From VRUE01 sp963717375 (GTDB taxonomy: Bacteria; Actinomycetota; Thermoleophilia; Solirubrobacterales; 70-9): 64,000 bases of DNA. Position numbers and translations under genes: made by a program. Within the stretch, counting starts at the first letter, position 1. Each line of letters starts with the position of its first letter. The stretch lies in NCBI GenBank assembly GCA_963717375.1, contig OY970329.1, positions 806,001 through 870,000 of the forward strand. Direction: 5' to 3'. The notes beneath the pieces are model-generated. The model ran no database searches. It was given only the letters and a program-made list of their open reading frames with translations, and was not told the origin of the DNA. Below, one piece after another: positions 1-7,162 of the stretch.

Positions 1-23
1 GAGTGATTCATGCGGCCGGGCGT

Positions 24-626
24 TCAGCCTTGGTCAACTTCCTCCGCCTCAGTATCCGGCCTCGGCGGCAATGACTTCTCCTCATCAGGAATGTCCTCAG
101 CGTGCCGACCAAAGAACCATGCCAGCTTCGATCGAAATCGCTCTCGCGTTGCCTGGTCTAGCTCCGCAAGTTTGCTCTTGGCGAAGTCCTCTCGCATGGA
201 CATCGGAACTGGAGTGATTGCGGTGAAGACCACAACCTGGGGCTGCTCAAAGTAGTCGGGCAACGGGTCAAGAAGGAACGTGTCGACCCCGGCGATGCTC
301 TCTTTTTCCTCGGCCCTGGCTTCAACGTCGTTGCTCTTCTCCAGAGCCTCCATCTGCTCTGCCGTTAGGTTTCCCGGCGGCGACTGCAGACGAGCAACGA
401 GAAATTTATTGCGCTTGCCCTCGTTGAACTCGCAGCAATGCGAGACCACCGCGAGCAAGTGATACTCGCCATCGATCAGGACCTTTCCCGCTTTTTGGTC
501 GGCCAGTGTCCCGGTGAGGCTAGTTCCGGGCGTAACCCATTGAAAGTTCTTGCCGAGAGTCGGCAGGAAGAGCGGGCCTACGATGTCGCCCTGCCGTAGC
601 CGGGGGCTCCAAACGGGCGAGTACAA
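24..626 (-). CDS. Hypothetical protein, last gene of an unknown three-gene operon
   Basis: A 200-residue soluble protein that I do not recognise. The start is TTG at 626, two bases after the stop of the upstream gene, which suggests translational coupling; no strong ribosome binding site is visible. The N-terminal half holds a segment reading VVSHCCEF with adjacent cysteines and a histidine, which could bind metal. The C-terminal third is charged and ends in a Pro/Glu-rich tail. There is no signal peptide or membrane segment. The base composition is clearly AT-richer than the genes after 2.2 kb, which suggests acquisition from elsewhere. The function is unknown; a role beside its two partners is inferred only from gene packing. 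Confidence 0.7.
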   Translation of the reverse strand: MYSPVWSPRLRQGDIVGPLFLPTLGKNFQWVTPGTSLTGTLADQKAGKVLIDGEYHLLAVVSHCCEFNEGKRNKFLVARLQSPPGNLTAEQMEALEKSNDVEARAEEKESIAGVDTFLLDPLPDYFEQPQVVVFTAITPVPMSMREDFAKSKLAELDQATRERFRSKLAWFFGRHAEDIPDEEKSLPPRPDTEAEEVDQG

Positions 627-628
627 AG

Positions 629-1018
629 CTACTCGTTGTTTAGCTCGGGTGAAAAGCCTTCTGCGACGGGAAGGGCAAGAAGTTCATTAAGAGCCCGAAT
701 CTCCGCGACGGCCGAGGCCTCTTCAGTAAAGAACCAAACGTCCTCTTCCCAGTCAGCAAATCGCATTGACGATCGGCTCGATTGAGAGCGGACCACGGTT
801 CGACAGAACTCGCTTCCAATCCCCGGCGCCACGAAAGCAGCTGCGATGGTCATAGGAAGAACGGCAAGCTCAAACTTCGTCAAAGCCCTCTGGAAGAACG
901 TGGTCTGAGCGGCGGACGAGCTATCTCCTGGCGCAGACCGACTCTCCACGACCGTAATCAGGTATCTCTCATCATCTATGAGAAGTTCGTGATTGGGAAT
1001 CGTTCCCGTTGGAGACAT
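629..1018 (-). CDS. Hypothetical protein, middle gene of an unknown three-gene operon
   Basis: A 129-residue protein, unrecognised. Its ATG at 1018 shares the A of the previous gene's TGA (a TGATG junction), so the two are almost certainly co-translated. The sequence includes a moderately hydrophobic stretch around residues 50-70 followed by a WEEDVWFF segment rich in aromatic and acidic residues. There is no signal peptide, no clear membrane helix and no catalytic motif I can name. The tight overlaps on both sides suggest that the three products act together. Confidence 0.65.
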   Translation of the reverse strand: MSPTGTIPNHELLIDDERYLITVVESRSAPGDSSSAAQTTFFQRALTKFELAVLPMTIAAAFVAPGIGSEFCRTVVRSQSSRSSMRFADWEEDVWFFTEEASAVAEIRALNELLALPVAEGFSPELNNE

Positions 1019-1830
1019 CAGTGAGCCTCCGCCTCGCTGCTCTCAGTCAAGCTTGCGACAGAAATCTCTCCGGTTTCTGCAAATTTGGGCCCTGAAGTTG
1101 TGGCGACATGCCTAAGCATGCCCACGACCGCGCTAACGCCGTCAGATGTGACTTCAGGGTCTCCTTGCTTAACCCGAGCCTCAAGCTTGTTATTGATGTC
1201 GACCGTGAGATCGATGCCTTTCTCTTGGGAAGTCCCTAGCCACGGGCGAACGCGAATGTTCTGCACGCCAGGCTGAATCGGCTGCTCGTACTGGCGCATC
1301 TCGTAGTTTTCGACGTTCAAGTGCACGAAATAGGCGTCGCGGACCTTCAGCGCCACGCGTACTTGGGCGTCCTCCAAATGCGAAGGGTCGATGTCGATCT
1401 TCGTCAACGTGCCCAATACCTGCGAGGCGGGACCCTCAGTCTCATCGCCGCCGTGAGGGAAATTAAATTTCGCGATCACTCCGATAGAGGTTACGCCTGC
1501 ATCGATGGCCTCAAGGGCGCGGAAGACTGCAAGCAGCTTGCGCTCGGCATAGTCAAGACCACGTCCAATGTCGTCAATGTAGTCGCCATAAAATTGGACC
1601 TGGAAATTGGCTTGGACAGCAGACAGCGATAGCTGAGCGCTCTGACTTGCCAGAATCAAATGAGGAGCCTGTAGCGGAGCATCCTGATTGAGAATTTGTC
1701 GATTCTGGACGTTGCGAAACTCGGGACTCACCGCCGATATGAACCGATCGTCACGGGCTTGGTCGCGGCCGATTGTCGCGAGTTCAAGGATTCCCTGAAT
1801 GCCGAGAAATTTTGGATCGCCAAGAGACAT
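1018..1830 (-). CDS. Hypothetical protein, first gene of an unknown three-gene operon
   Basis: A 270-residue protein starting at ATG 1830. The middle (about residues 55-125) contains a beta-rich stretch followed by a helix and a second beta strand. This is faintly like the N-terminal half of the sporadic TIGR04255 family, but I cannot support that assignment. It has no signal peptide or membrane segment. It heads an operon with the two genes that follow it on the minus strand, overlapping the next start by one base. The sequence is AT-richer than the flanking core genes. The organisation resembles small accessory or defence-type cassettes, but no nuclease, NTPase or toxin motif is visible in any of the three products. 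Confidence 0.65.
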   Translation of the reverse strand: MSLGDPKFLGIQGILELATIGRDQARDDRFISAVSPEFRNVQNRQILNQDAPLQAPHLILASQSAQLSLSAVQANFQVQFYGDYIDDIGRGLDYAERKLLAVFRALEAIDAGVTSIGVIAKFNFPHGGDETEGPASQVLGTLTKIDIDPSHLEDAQVRVALKVRDAYFVHLNVENYEMRQYEQPIQPGVQNIRVRPWLGTSQEKGIDLTVDINNKLEARVKQGDPEVTSDGVSAVVGMLRHVATTSGPKFAETGEISVASLTESSEAEAH

Positions 1831-1925
1831 GCCTGCATCTTATGTCGGCTACGGCAAAGAGCAACTAAAGACTGAAAGCGAGTCGCGGTCCGCCAACATC
1901 TTCAATGGTATCGTGCCTTACTTAA

Positions 1926-2102
1926 CTACCTATTGAAGCCCTTCATCGCCGCCACCATCCCGACCATCAGCAGTGAGACCAGCAGGATCAGGCCGACGTA
2001 CTCGACCGTGCCCTGGCCCTCCTCGTCACCGATCAGGCCGCGGATCGCCCGCAGCCGTCGCTCGACGGCGGCGTGGAAATAGCCCATAGCTGCGTAGAAC
2101 AT
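1926..2102 (-). CDS. Flp/TadE-like small pilin-type membrane protein (58 aa)
   Basis: A short gene starting at ATG 2102 behind a strong AGGAGG ribosome binding site at about 2108-2114 (read on the minus strand). The product has a basic amphipathic N-terminus, then the acidic segment GDEEGQGTVEY followed by a hydrophobic helix (about residues 35-52) and a short basic end. The order G-Q-G-T-V-E-Y plus a hydrophobic stretch is the hallmark of Flp-type IVb pilins and TadE-like pseudopilins, in which cleavage occurs just before the hydrophobic helix and the glutamate sits at +5. No tad secretion genes lie nearby, so it is a lone subunit. The assignment rests on this motif only. Confidence 0.7.
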   Translation of the reverse strand: MFYAAMGYFHAAVERRLRAIRGLIGDEEGQGTVEYVGLILLVSLLMVGMVAAMKGFNR

Positions 2103-2265
2103 CGAAGCCTCCTTTTGCGGTTGAAGGCCAATGCTCGGACGGGCGGGCGCACCGATCTAGACCCGATCGCAACGTGTCTGTGACGCTTGGGCCACCAAAC
2201 GCCCACCGTCCCCGCCTTCGGCCGACTCGACCCACCCGCCGGGTGCCGCGGATACCCTCAGCGCC

Positions 2266-3207
2266 ATGCGCGTGCTGGTCGTCACCAACTTCACGCCCGA
2301 CGCCGCCACCCCTCAGCGCGGGCGCTGGATCCGCGATCAAGTCGACGAGATGCGCCGGCGCGGGGTCGAGGTCGAGGTCTTCGACTTCCCGCCCGGCAAG
2401 GGCGAGTACATACCCGCGACGCGGCGCTTGCGGCGCCTCCTGAAGCGGGAGCGCTTCGACCTCGTGCACGCCCATTACGGGCTGCCGGGCTGGTGCGCGC
2501 GGCTGGCCGGCGCGCGGCCGCTGATCGTCAGCTTCCACGGCACCGACGTGCGGCACCCGATCGTCGGGGCGCTCTCGCATCGCCTCGCCTGGCGGGCGGA
2601 CCTCGTCGCCGCCGTCTCGCGAGCGCTCTTCGAACCCGAAAGCGGGCGGCCGGGACTGCCGCCAGTGCCAGGCTCGGCGGTCCTGCCCTGCGGCCCGGAC
2701 CTCAGCCGTTTCCGCAGGCTGCCGCGGGCCGAGGCGCGCCGCGAGCTCGGCCTCGATCCCGAGGGTCGCTTCCTCTTCTTCCCCGCCAACCCCGCCCGCG
2801 CCGAGAAGCGCCACGACCGCGCTGCCGAGCTGGCCCGAGCCTGCGGGGCCGAGTTGCTCACCGGCGGCTCGATCGAGCCCGAGCAAATGCCGCTCTGGAT
2901 CAACGCCGCCAACGCGGTCCTCGTCACCTCCGACTACGAGGGCTTCGGGCTCGCCGCGATCGAGGCGCTCGCCTGTGATGTGCCCGTTCTCTCGACGCCG
3001 GTCGGCGTCGCCCCCTACGCCCTCGGCAGCATCGATGGCGCGCTCTGCGCCCCCTTCGTACTAGAGAGATGGCAGGCTGCCGCCCGGCCGTTGCTGGAGT
3101 CAGCCGACCCCCGGGTCGAGGGCGCCGCCCGCGCCGCGACGCTCTCGGCGGCGCGGATGGCGGAGCGGACCCTCGAGGCCTACGGCGCCGTCCTCGCCAG
3201 CGCGTAA
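2266..3207 (+). CDS. Glycosyltransferase, GT4 family
   Basis: A 313-residue GT-B fold glycosyltransferase. The N-terminal domain begins with the Rossmann strand RVLVVTNF and contains the acceptor-side segments DLVHAHYG and SFHGTD. The C-terminal domain carries the donor-binding EX7E motif (TSDYEGFGLAAIEAL, about residues 222-236), typical of retaining GT4 enzymes that use nucleotide-sugars. It is slightly shorter than most GT4 proteins. It is cytosolic with no membrane segment. It lies just upstream of a coiled-coil gene and nadB on the same strand. Substrate and product cannot be told from the sequence; cell-surface glycan or glycolipid assembly is the usual role of the family. Confidence 0.85.
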   Translation: MRVLVVTNFTPDAATPQRGRWIRDQVDEMRRRGVEVEVFDFPPGKGEYIPATRRLRRLLKRERFDLVHAHYGLPGWCARLAGARPLIVSFHGTDVRHPIVGALSHRLAWRADLVAAVSRALFEPESGRPGLPPVPGSAVLPCGPDLSRFRRLPRAEARRELGLDPEGRFLFFPANPARAEKRHDRAAELARACGAELLTGGSIEPEQMPLWINAANAVLVTSDYEGFGLAAIEALACDVPVLSTPVGVAPYALGSIDGALCAPFVLERWQAAARPLLESADPRVEGAARAATLSAARMAERTLEAYGAVLASA

Positions 3208-3219
3208 TAGATTGGGCCG

Positions 3220-3657
3220 ATGAGCGAGCCGGCAGGTCAGTCGAACGGCGAGGATCTCAGCGCCCAGGTCGAGATGGCCAAGAAGCGGCTGGAGGAGGCC
3301 GCGGCCGCGGCCAGCACCGCCGAGAAGCGCGTTGCGGCCGAGATCGAAGCCCTGGAGACGGACCTCGAGAAGGAGCGCGCTCGGGCATCCGAGGCGCTGG
3401 AGGCGCTGCGCCTCGCCCACGCCGAGGAGCTGCGCCGCGAGCGCGAGGCGAAGGAGAAGGTGGTCGCCGAGGCCGAGGGACGACTGGCCGAGATCGAGAC
3501 CCAGACCGAGGCGGCGGAGAAGCAGATCGAGGCGGCCGAGAAACGCGCCGCGGCGGCCGAGGGGGCAATCGACGACGAGCGAGCGCGGGCACGCGAAGCG
3601 GCGGCGGCCTGGCTCCGCGATCAGATCGAGTCAGTCCGGCGCGAGGCGGGGCGATAG
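3220..3657 (+). CDS. Coiled-coil protein
   Basis: A 145-residue protein made almost entirely of Ala, Glu, Arg and Lys in heptad-like order from about residue 14 to the end, so it should form one long alpha-helical coiled coil. No other domain is visible. It starts 12 bases after the glycosyltransferase stop. Its own TAG stop (3655-3657) sits exactly where the nadB reading frame begins, so the genes appear to be co-transcribed. The low-complexity composition gives high scores in several frames, but this is the frame with a clean start, a stop at the nadB boundary and sensible heptads. The function is unknown. Confidence 0.7.
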   Translation: MSEPAGQSNGEDLSAQVEMAKKRLEEAAAAASTAEKRVAAEIEALETDLEKERARASEALEALRLAHAEELRREREAKEKVVAEAEGRLAEIETQTEAAEKQIEAAEKRAAAAEGAIDDERARAREAAAAWLRDQIESVRREAGR

Positions 3658-5099
3658 CCGCCAGCACCGAGTTCGACGTCGCCGTCGTCGGCGGCGGCGC
3701 GGCCGGCCTTTGGACCGCTCTGCAGGCGGCGGAGCAGGGCGGCGCAGTCTGCCTGGTCTCACGCACGCCGCTCTCTCAGAGCGCCAGCTTTTGGGCGCAG
3801 GGAGGCCTCGCGGCGGCGCTCGAGCCTGGCGACTCCCCAGCCCAGCACGCCGCCGACACGATCGCGGCGGGCCGCGGGCTCTGCCGCCCCTCGGCGGTCC
3901 AAGTCCTGGTTGACGAGGCGCCGGCAGCCGTCGGCGAGCTGCGCTCGCGCGGGGTCGTCTTCGACCTCGAGCCCGACGGCGAGCTTTCGCTCGGCCTCGA
4001 GGGCGGGCACACCCGCCGCCGCATAGTCCACTCCGGGGGCAGCGCCACCGGCCATGAGATCACCTCGAAGCTGGCGGGGATGGTCGCCGCGCAGCCGCGG
4101 ATCGAGGTGCGTGAGCGGGCCTCGATGACGGCCCTTTGGAGCGACGGCGAGCGCTGCCGCGGGTTGCTCACCGACGACGGCCGGATCGCCGCCCCCGCCA
4201 CCGTCCTGGCGACGGGCGGCGCAGCCGCTCTGTGGCGGCGCACGAGCAACCCGCGCGGCGCGATCGGCGCCGGGCCGACGATGGCCGCAGCCGCCGGAGC
4301 CGACCTCGCCGACCTCGAGTTCTGTCAGTTCCACCCGACTGCCCTCGCCCTTCCCGGCACCCGCTTCGACGGCCTGCTGATCACCGAGGCGGTGCGCGGC
4401 GAGGGCGCGACGCTGCTCGACGCGGCCGGCCGTCGCTTCACCGACGAGCTGGCTCCGCGCGACGCGGTCACCGCGGCGATCCTCGATCGGCTCGCCGCCG
4501 ACGGCACCGCCGCCGTCAAGCTCGACCTGCGCGGCCTCGACCCGGCCCGCTTCCCCAACGTCTTCGAGTCGCTGATCGAGGCTGGGCTCGACCCAAGCGC
4601 CGAGCCGGTCCCGGTCGCCCCCGCCTCCCACTACATGATGGGCGGGGTCATGGTCGACCTCGACGGCCGCTCCTCGCTGCCCGGCCTGCTCGCGGTCGGC
4701 GAGTGCTCCTGCACCGGCCTGCACGGCGCCAACCGGCTCGCCTCCAACTCGCTCAGCGAGTGCTTCGTCTTCGGGGGCCGCGCCGCCGTCGCGGCGCTGC
4801 AGGAGCCGGCCCCGTCCCGTCCCGCCGAGCCCTCTGACTGGCACTTCGAGCCCCCCACCGAGGCAACCCGGGACGCGGTCTGGAACCTGGCCGGCCCGAT
4901 GCGCCGCCCCGATCAGCTCGAAGAGCTGCTCGACGACCCCTACCCGCTCGCCAGAGCGATCGCAGCGTGCGCGCTGGAGCGCCACGAGTCCCGCGGCGGC
5001 CACCTCCGCGCCGACTTCCCCAGCGCCGACACCGAGCTCGACGGCATCCACCTCATCCTCGACGCCGCCGGCCAGGTCCGCCGCGAAACCTGGCGTTAG
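3654..5099 (+). CDS. nadB: L-aspartate oxidase
   Basis: FAD enzyme that oxidises L-aspartate to iminoaspartate, the first step of de novo NAD synthesis. The reading frame begins with a dinucleotide-binding loop (VVGGGAAGLW), then shows the family segments SFWAQGGLAAAL, HSGGSATGHEI, CQFHPTAL, SHYMMGGV and LHGANRLASNSLSE, the last contacting FAD. About 481 residues, slightly shorter than the usual 510-540 because the C-terminal helical domain is brief. Start choice is a problem. No ATG, GTG or TTG lies in frame close to the FAD loop. ATA at 3654 overlaps the preceding stop as ATAG behind a GAGG/GGGG-rich stretch, and CTG at 3609 is the nearest alternative. nadA and nadC are not beside it. Confidence 0.85.
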   Translation: MAASTEFDVAVVGGGAAGLWTALQAAEQGGAVCLVSRTPLSQSASFWAQGGLAAALEPGDSPAQHAADTIAAGRGLCRPSAVQVLVDEAPAAVGELRSRGVVFDLEPDGELSLGLEGGHTRRRIVHSGGSATGHEITSKLAGMVAAQPRIEVRERASMTALWSDGERCRGLLTDDGRIAAPATVLATGGAAALWRRTSNPRGAIGAGPTMAAAAGADLADLEFCQFHPTALALPGTRFDGLLITEAVRGEGATLLDAAGRRFTDELAPRDAVTAAILDRLAADGTAAVKLDLRGLDPARFPNVFESLIEAGLDPSAEPVPVAPASHYMMGGVMVDLDGRSSLPGLLAVGECSCTGLHGANRLASNSLSECFVFGGRAAVAALQEPAPSRPAEPSDWHFEPPTEATRDAVWNLAGPMRRPDQLEELLDDPYPLARAIAACALERHESRGGHLRADFPSADTELDGIHLILDAAGQVRRETWR

Positions 5100-5126
5100 C
5101 GAATCGCGGCTCGGTAGCTTCAGCCC

Positions 5127-7100
5127 ATGCTGCTGGGCGTCGACGTAGGCGGGACCTTCACCGACGCCGTCCTCGTCGACGGCGAGCGAATCCACACGGC
5201 GAAGCTGCCGACCACTCCCGACGATCAGTCGCGGGGGGTTATCGCAGCGGTGGAAGAGGTCCTGGCGCGGGCCGGAGCAAGCGGCGCCGACGTCGGCGTC
5301 TTCGCCCACGGGATGACGGTCGGCACCAACGCGCTGCTGGAGGAACGCGGCGCCCGCACGGCGCTGATCGCCACTTGCGGCTTCGCCGACCTGCTCGAGA
5401 TCGGCCGCCAGGACCGTCCCCAGCTGTACCGGCTCTGCGCGCCGAAGCCGCTGCCACTGGTCGACGCCAAGCTGCGCTTCGAGGCGGACGAGCGCACCGG
5501 CCCGGACGGCGTCATCGAGCCGCTCGCGGATGGGGAGCCGGGCCGCCTGGCCGAGCTGCTGCGCGAGTCCGGCGCCGAGTCGGTGGCGATCTGCCTGCTC
5601 TTCTCCTACCTCGACCCCGGACACGAGCGGCGGATCGCCGAGCATCTCCGCCGCGAGCTTCCCCACCTGCACGTCTCCGCCTCGCACGAGGTCCTGCCCC
5701 GCTTCCGCGAGTACGAGCGCTGCTCCACCACCGCGATCGACGCCTACCTCTCCCCCCTGCTCGGCCGCTACCTGGGCCGGCTCGGCAAAGCCGCCGAGGC
5801 GGCAGGGCTGCCGGCACCGCTGGTGATGCGGTCTTCGGGCGGAGTGGCCAGCGCCGAGGAGGCCGGCCGGGCCGGAGCCTGGAGCGTCCTCTCGGGGCCG
5901 GCCGGCGGCGCCGTCGGGGCCGGCCTTATCGCCCGCGTGAGCGGCGACGGCAACGCCCTCGGCCTCGACATGGGTGGGACTTCCTGCGACGTCTGCGTGA
6001 TCGAGGACGGCGAGGTGCGGCGCACCGACTCGCGCACGATCGGCGGCCGGACGATCCAGCTGCCGATGGTCGACGTGCACACCGTCGGCGCCGGTGGCGG
6101 CTCGATCGGCTGGCGCGACAGCGGTGGCGCCCTGCGGGCCGGCCCGCGCTCGGCCGGCTCCGAGCCGGGGCCTGCCTGTTACGGGCGCGGCGGCACCGAG
6201 CCGACCGTCACCGACGCCAACCTGCTTCTCGGCCGGCTCGACGCCGGCTCGGAGCTGGCAGGTGGGGTGCCGCTGGACCTGGACGCGGCGCGGACCGCAG
6301 TCGGAAAGCTCGCCGCCGAGCTCGACCTCGGGGAGCTGGAGACAGCCGAGGGGATCGTCCGGATCGCCAACCAGGAGATGGCGCGTGCCCTGCGCGTGGT
6401 CACGGTCGAGCGCGGCGTCGACCCACGCCGCTTCGCCCTGCTCCCCTTCGGCGGCGCCGGGCCGATGCACGCCGCCGAGGTTGCGGCCGAGCTCGACATC
6501 GACCGCATCCTCTGCCCCCGTGCCGGCGGCGTCCTCTCAGCCCTGGGGCTCTGCGCTTCCGATCAGCGCCGCGACACCGCCCGCACGGTGATGCTGAGTG
6601 GAGCGGAGCTGAACGGCGAGCGGATCGCCGCCGAGGTCACGGAGCTGCGCGCCTCCCTCGACGACAGCGGCGGCGAGACCGAGGTGGTCTTCGAGATGCG
6701 TTACGCCGGCCAGGCCTTTGAGCTGCCCGTGCCGGGCTCTCCAGACCCGGACCCCGATGACCTTCGCGAGCGCTTCGCCGCTGCCCACGAGGAGCGCTAT
6801 GGATACCGCGACCCTGACGGAGAAGTCGTCTTGGTCGATATCCGCCTGGCCGCCGTCGTCCCCGGGCCTCGTCCCGAGCCGCAGGCCGCAGAGTCGAGTC
6901 AACTGACAGAGACCCAGCGCCCGGTCCGCTTCGCCGGCGAATGGCTCGACTCGCGCGTGCTGCGGGGCGAGCCGCCGGCCGGCACACGCGTCCAGGGGCC
7001 CACCGTCTTCGAGCTGCCGGAGGCGACCTTCGTCCTGCCGCCAGGCTGGAACGCCGCAGTCGACGCGACCGGCACGATCAAGGCGGAGGCGGAACGATGA
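5127..7100 (+). CDS. hyuA: Hydantoinase/oxoprolinase subunit A (HyuA-like)
   Basis: A 657-residue ATP-dependent amidohydrolase subunit of the hydantoinase A/5-oxoprolinase family, which opens five-membered cyclic amides such as N-methylhydantoin or 5-oxoproline. The N-terminus has the actin-like ATPase phosphate loop DVGGTFTDAVLVDG (about residues 5-18). A second glycine-rich ATPase element, LDMGGTSCDVCVI, lies in the middle, and the C-terminal part carries the GGAGPMHA segment of the family. It is the partner of hyuB downstream: together they match the two halves of fused 5-oxoprolinases. The substrate cannot be settled from the sequence. The stop overlaps the start of a mini-ORF as ATGA at 7097-7100. 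Confidence 0.88.
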   Translation: MLLGVDVGGTFTDAVLVDGERIHTAKLPTTPDDQSRGVIAAVEEVLARAGASGADVGVFAHGMTVGTNALLEERGARTALIATCGFADLLEIGRQDRPQLYRLCAPKPLPLVDAKLRFEADERTGPDGVIEPLADGEPGRLAELLRESGAESVAICLLFSYLDPGHERRIAEHLRRELPHLHVSASHEVLPRFREYERCSTTAIDAYLSPLLGRYLGRLGKAAEAAGLPAPLVMRSSGGVASAEEAGRAGAWSVLSGPAGGAVGAGLIARVSGDGNALGLDMGGTSCDVCVIEDGEVRRTDSRTIGGRTIQLPMVDVHTVGAGGGSIGWRDSGGALRAGPRSAGSEPGPACYGRGGTEPTVTDANLLLGRLDAGSELAGGVPLDLDAARTAVGKLAAELDLGELETAEGIVRIANQEMARALRVVTVERGVDPRRFALLPFGGAGPMHAAEVAAELDIDRILCPRAGGVLSALGLCASDQRRDTARTVMLSGAELNGERIAAEVTELRASLDDSGGETEVVFEMRYAGQAFELPVPGSPDPDPDDLRERFAAAHEERYGYRDPDGEVVLVDIRLAAVVPGPRPEPQAAESSQLTETQRPVRFAGEWLDSRVLRGEPPAGTRVQGPTVFELPEATFVLPPGWNAAVDATGTIKAEAER

Positions 7101-7162
7101 GCCCGAGTGGCTCCTCGGTCGCAATATGTGCGACTAACGCGCCATTGGCGATAGTCGAATGA
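7097..7162 (+). CDS. 21-codon mini-ORF bridging hyuA and hyuB
   Basis: The ORF starts at ATG 7097, overlapping the hyuA stop as ATGA and sitting 7 bases behind a GGAGG at 7085-7089. It ends at TGA 7160-7162, which overlaps the hyuB ATG (7159-7161) again as ATGA. hyuB itself has no ribosome binding site, so ribosomes finishing this mini-ORF could restart on hyuB. The peptide is 21 residues, hydrophobic in its second half, and not recognised. It could be a true coupling peptide or a neutral remnant of an earlier hyuB start; the sequence alone cannot decide. Confidence 0.4.
   Translation: MSPSGSSVAICATNAPLAIVE
7131..7157 (+). promoter_or_regulatory. Hairpin over the hyuB translation start region
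   Basis: CGACTA at 7131-7136 pairs with TAGTCG at 7152-7157, and within it CGCC (7140-7143) pairs with GGCG (7147-7150) around an ATT loop. The structure ends one base before the hyuB ATG and lies inside the mini-ORF, so translation of the mini-ORF would melt it. A role in tuning the hyuA:hyuB ratio is inferred. Confidence 0.4.

Noticed and set aside
3759..6470. A 903-codon open frame on the minus strand
   Set aside because: It is antisense to nadB and hyuA, has low-complexity Ala/Gly/Arg composition and no motif; GC-rich coding DNA often leaves the opposite strand open.
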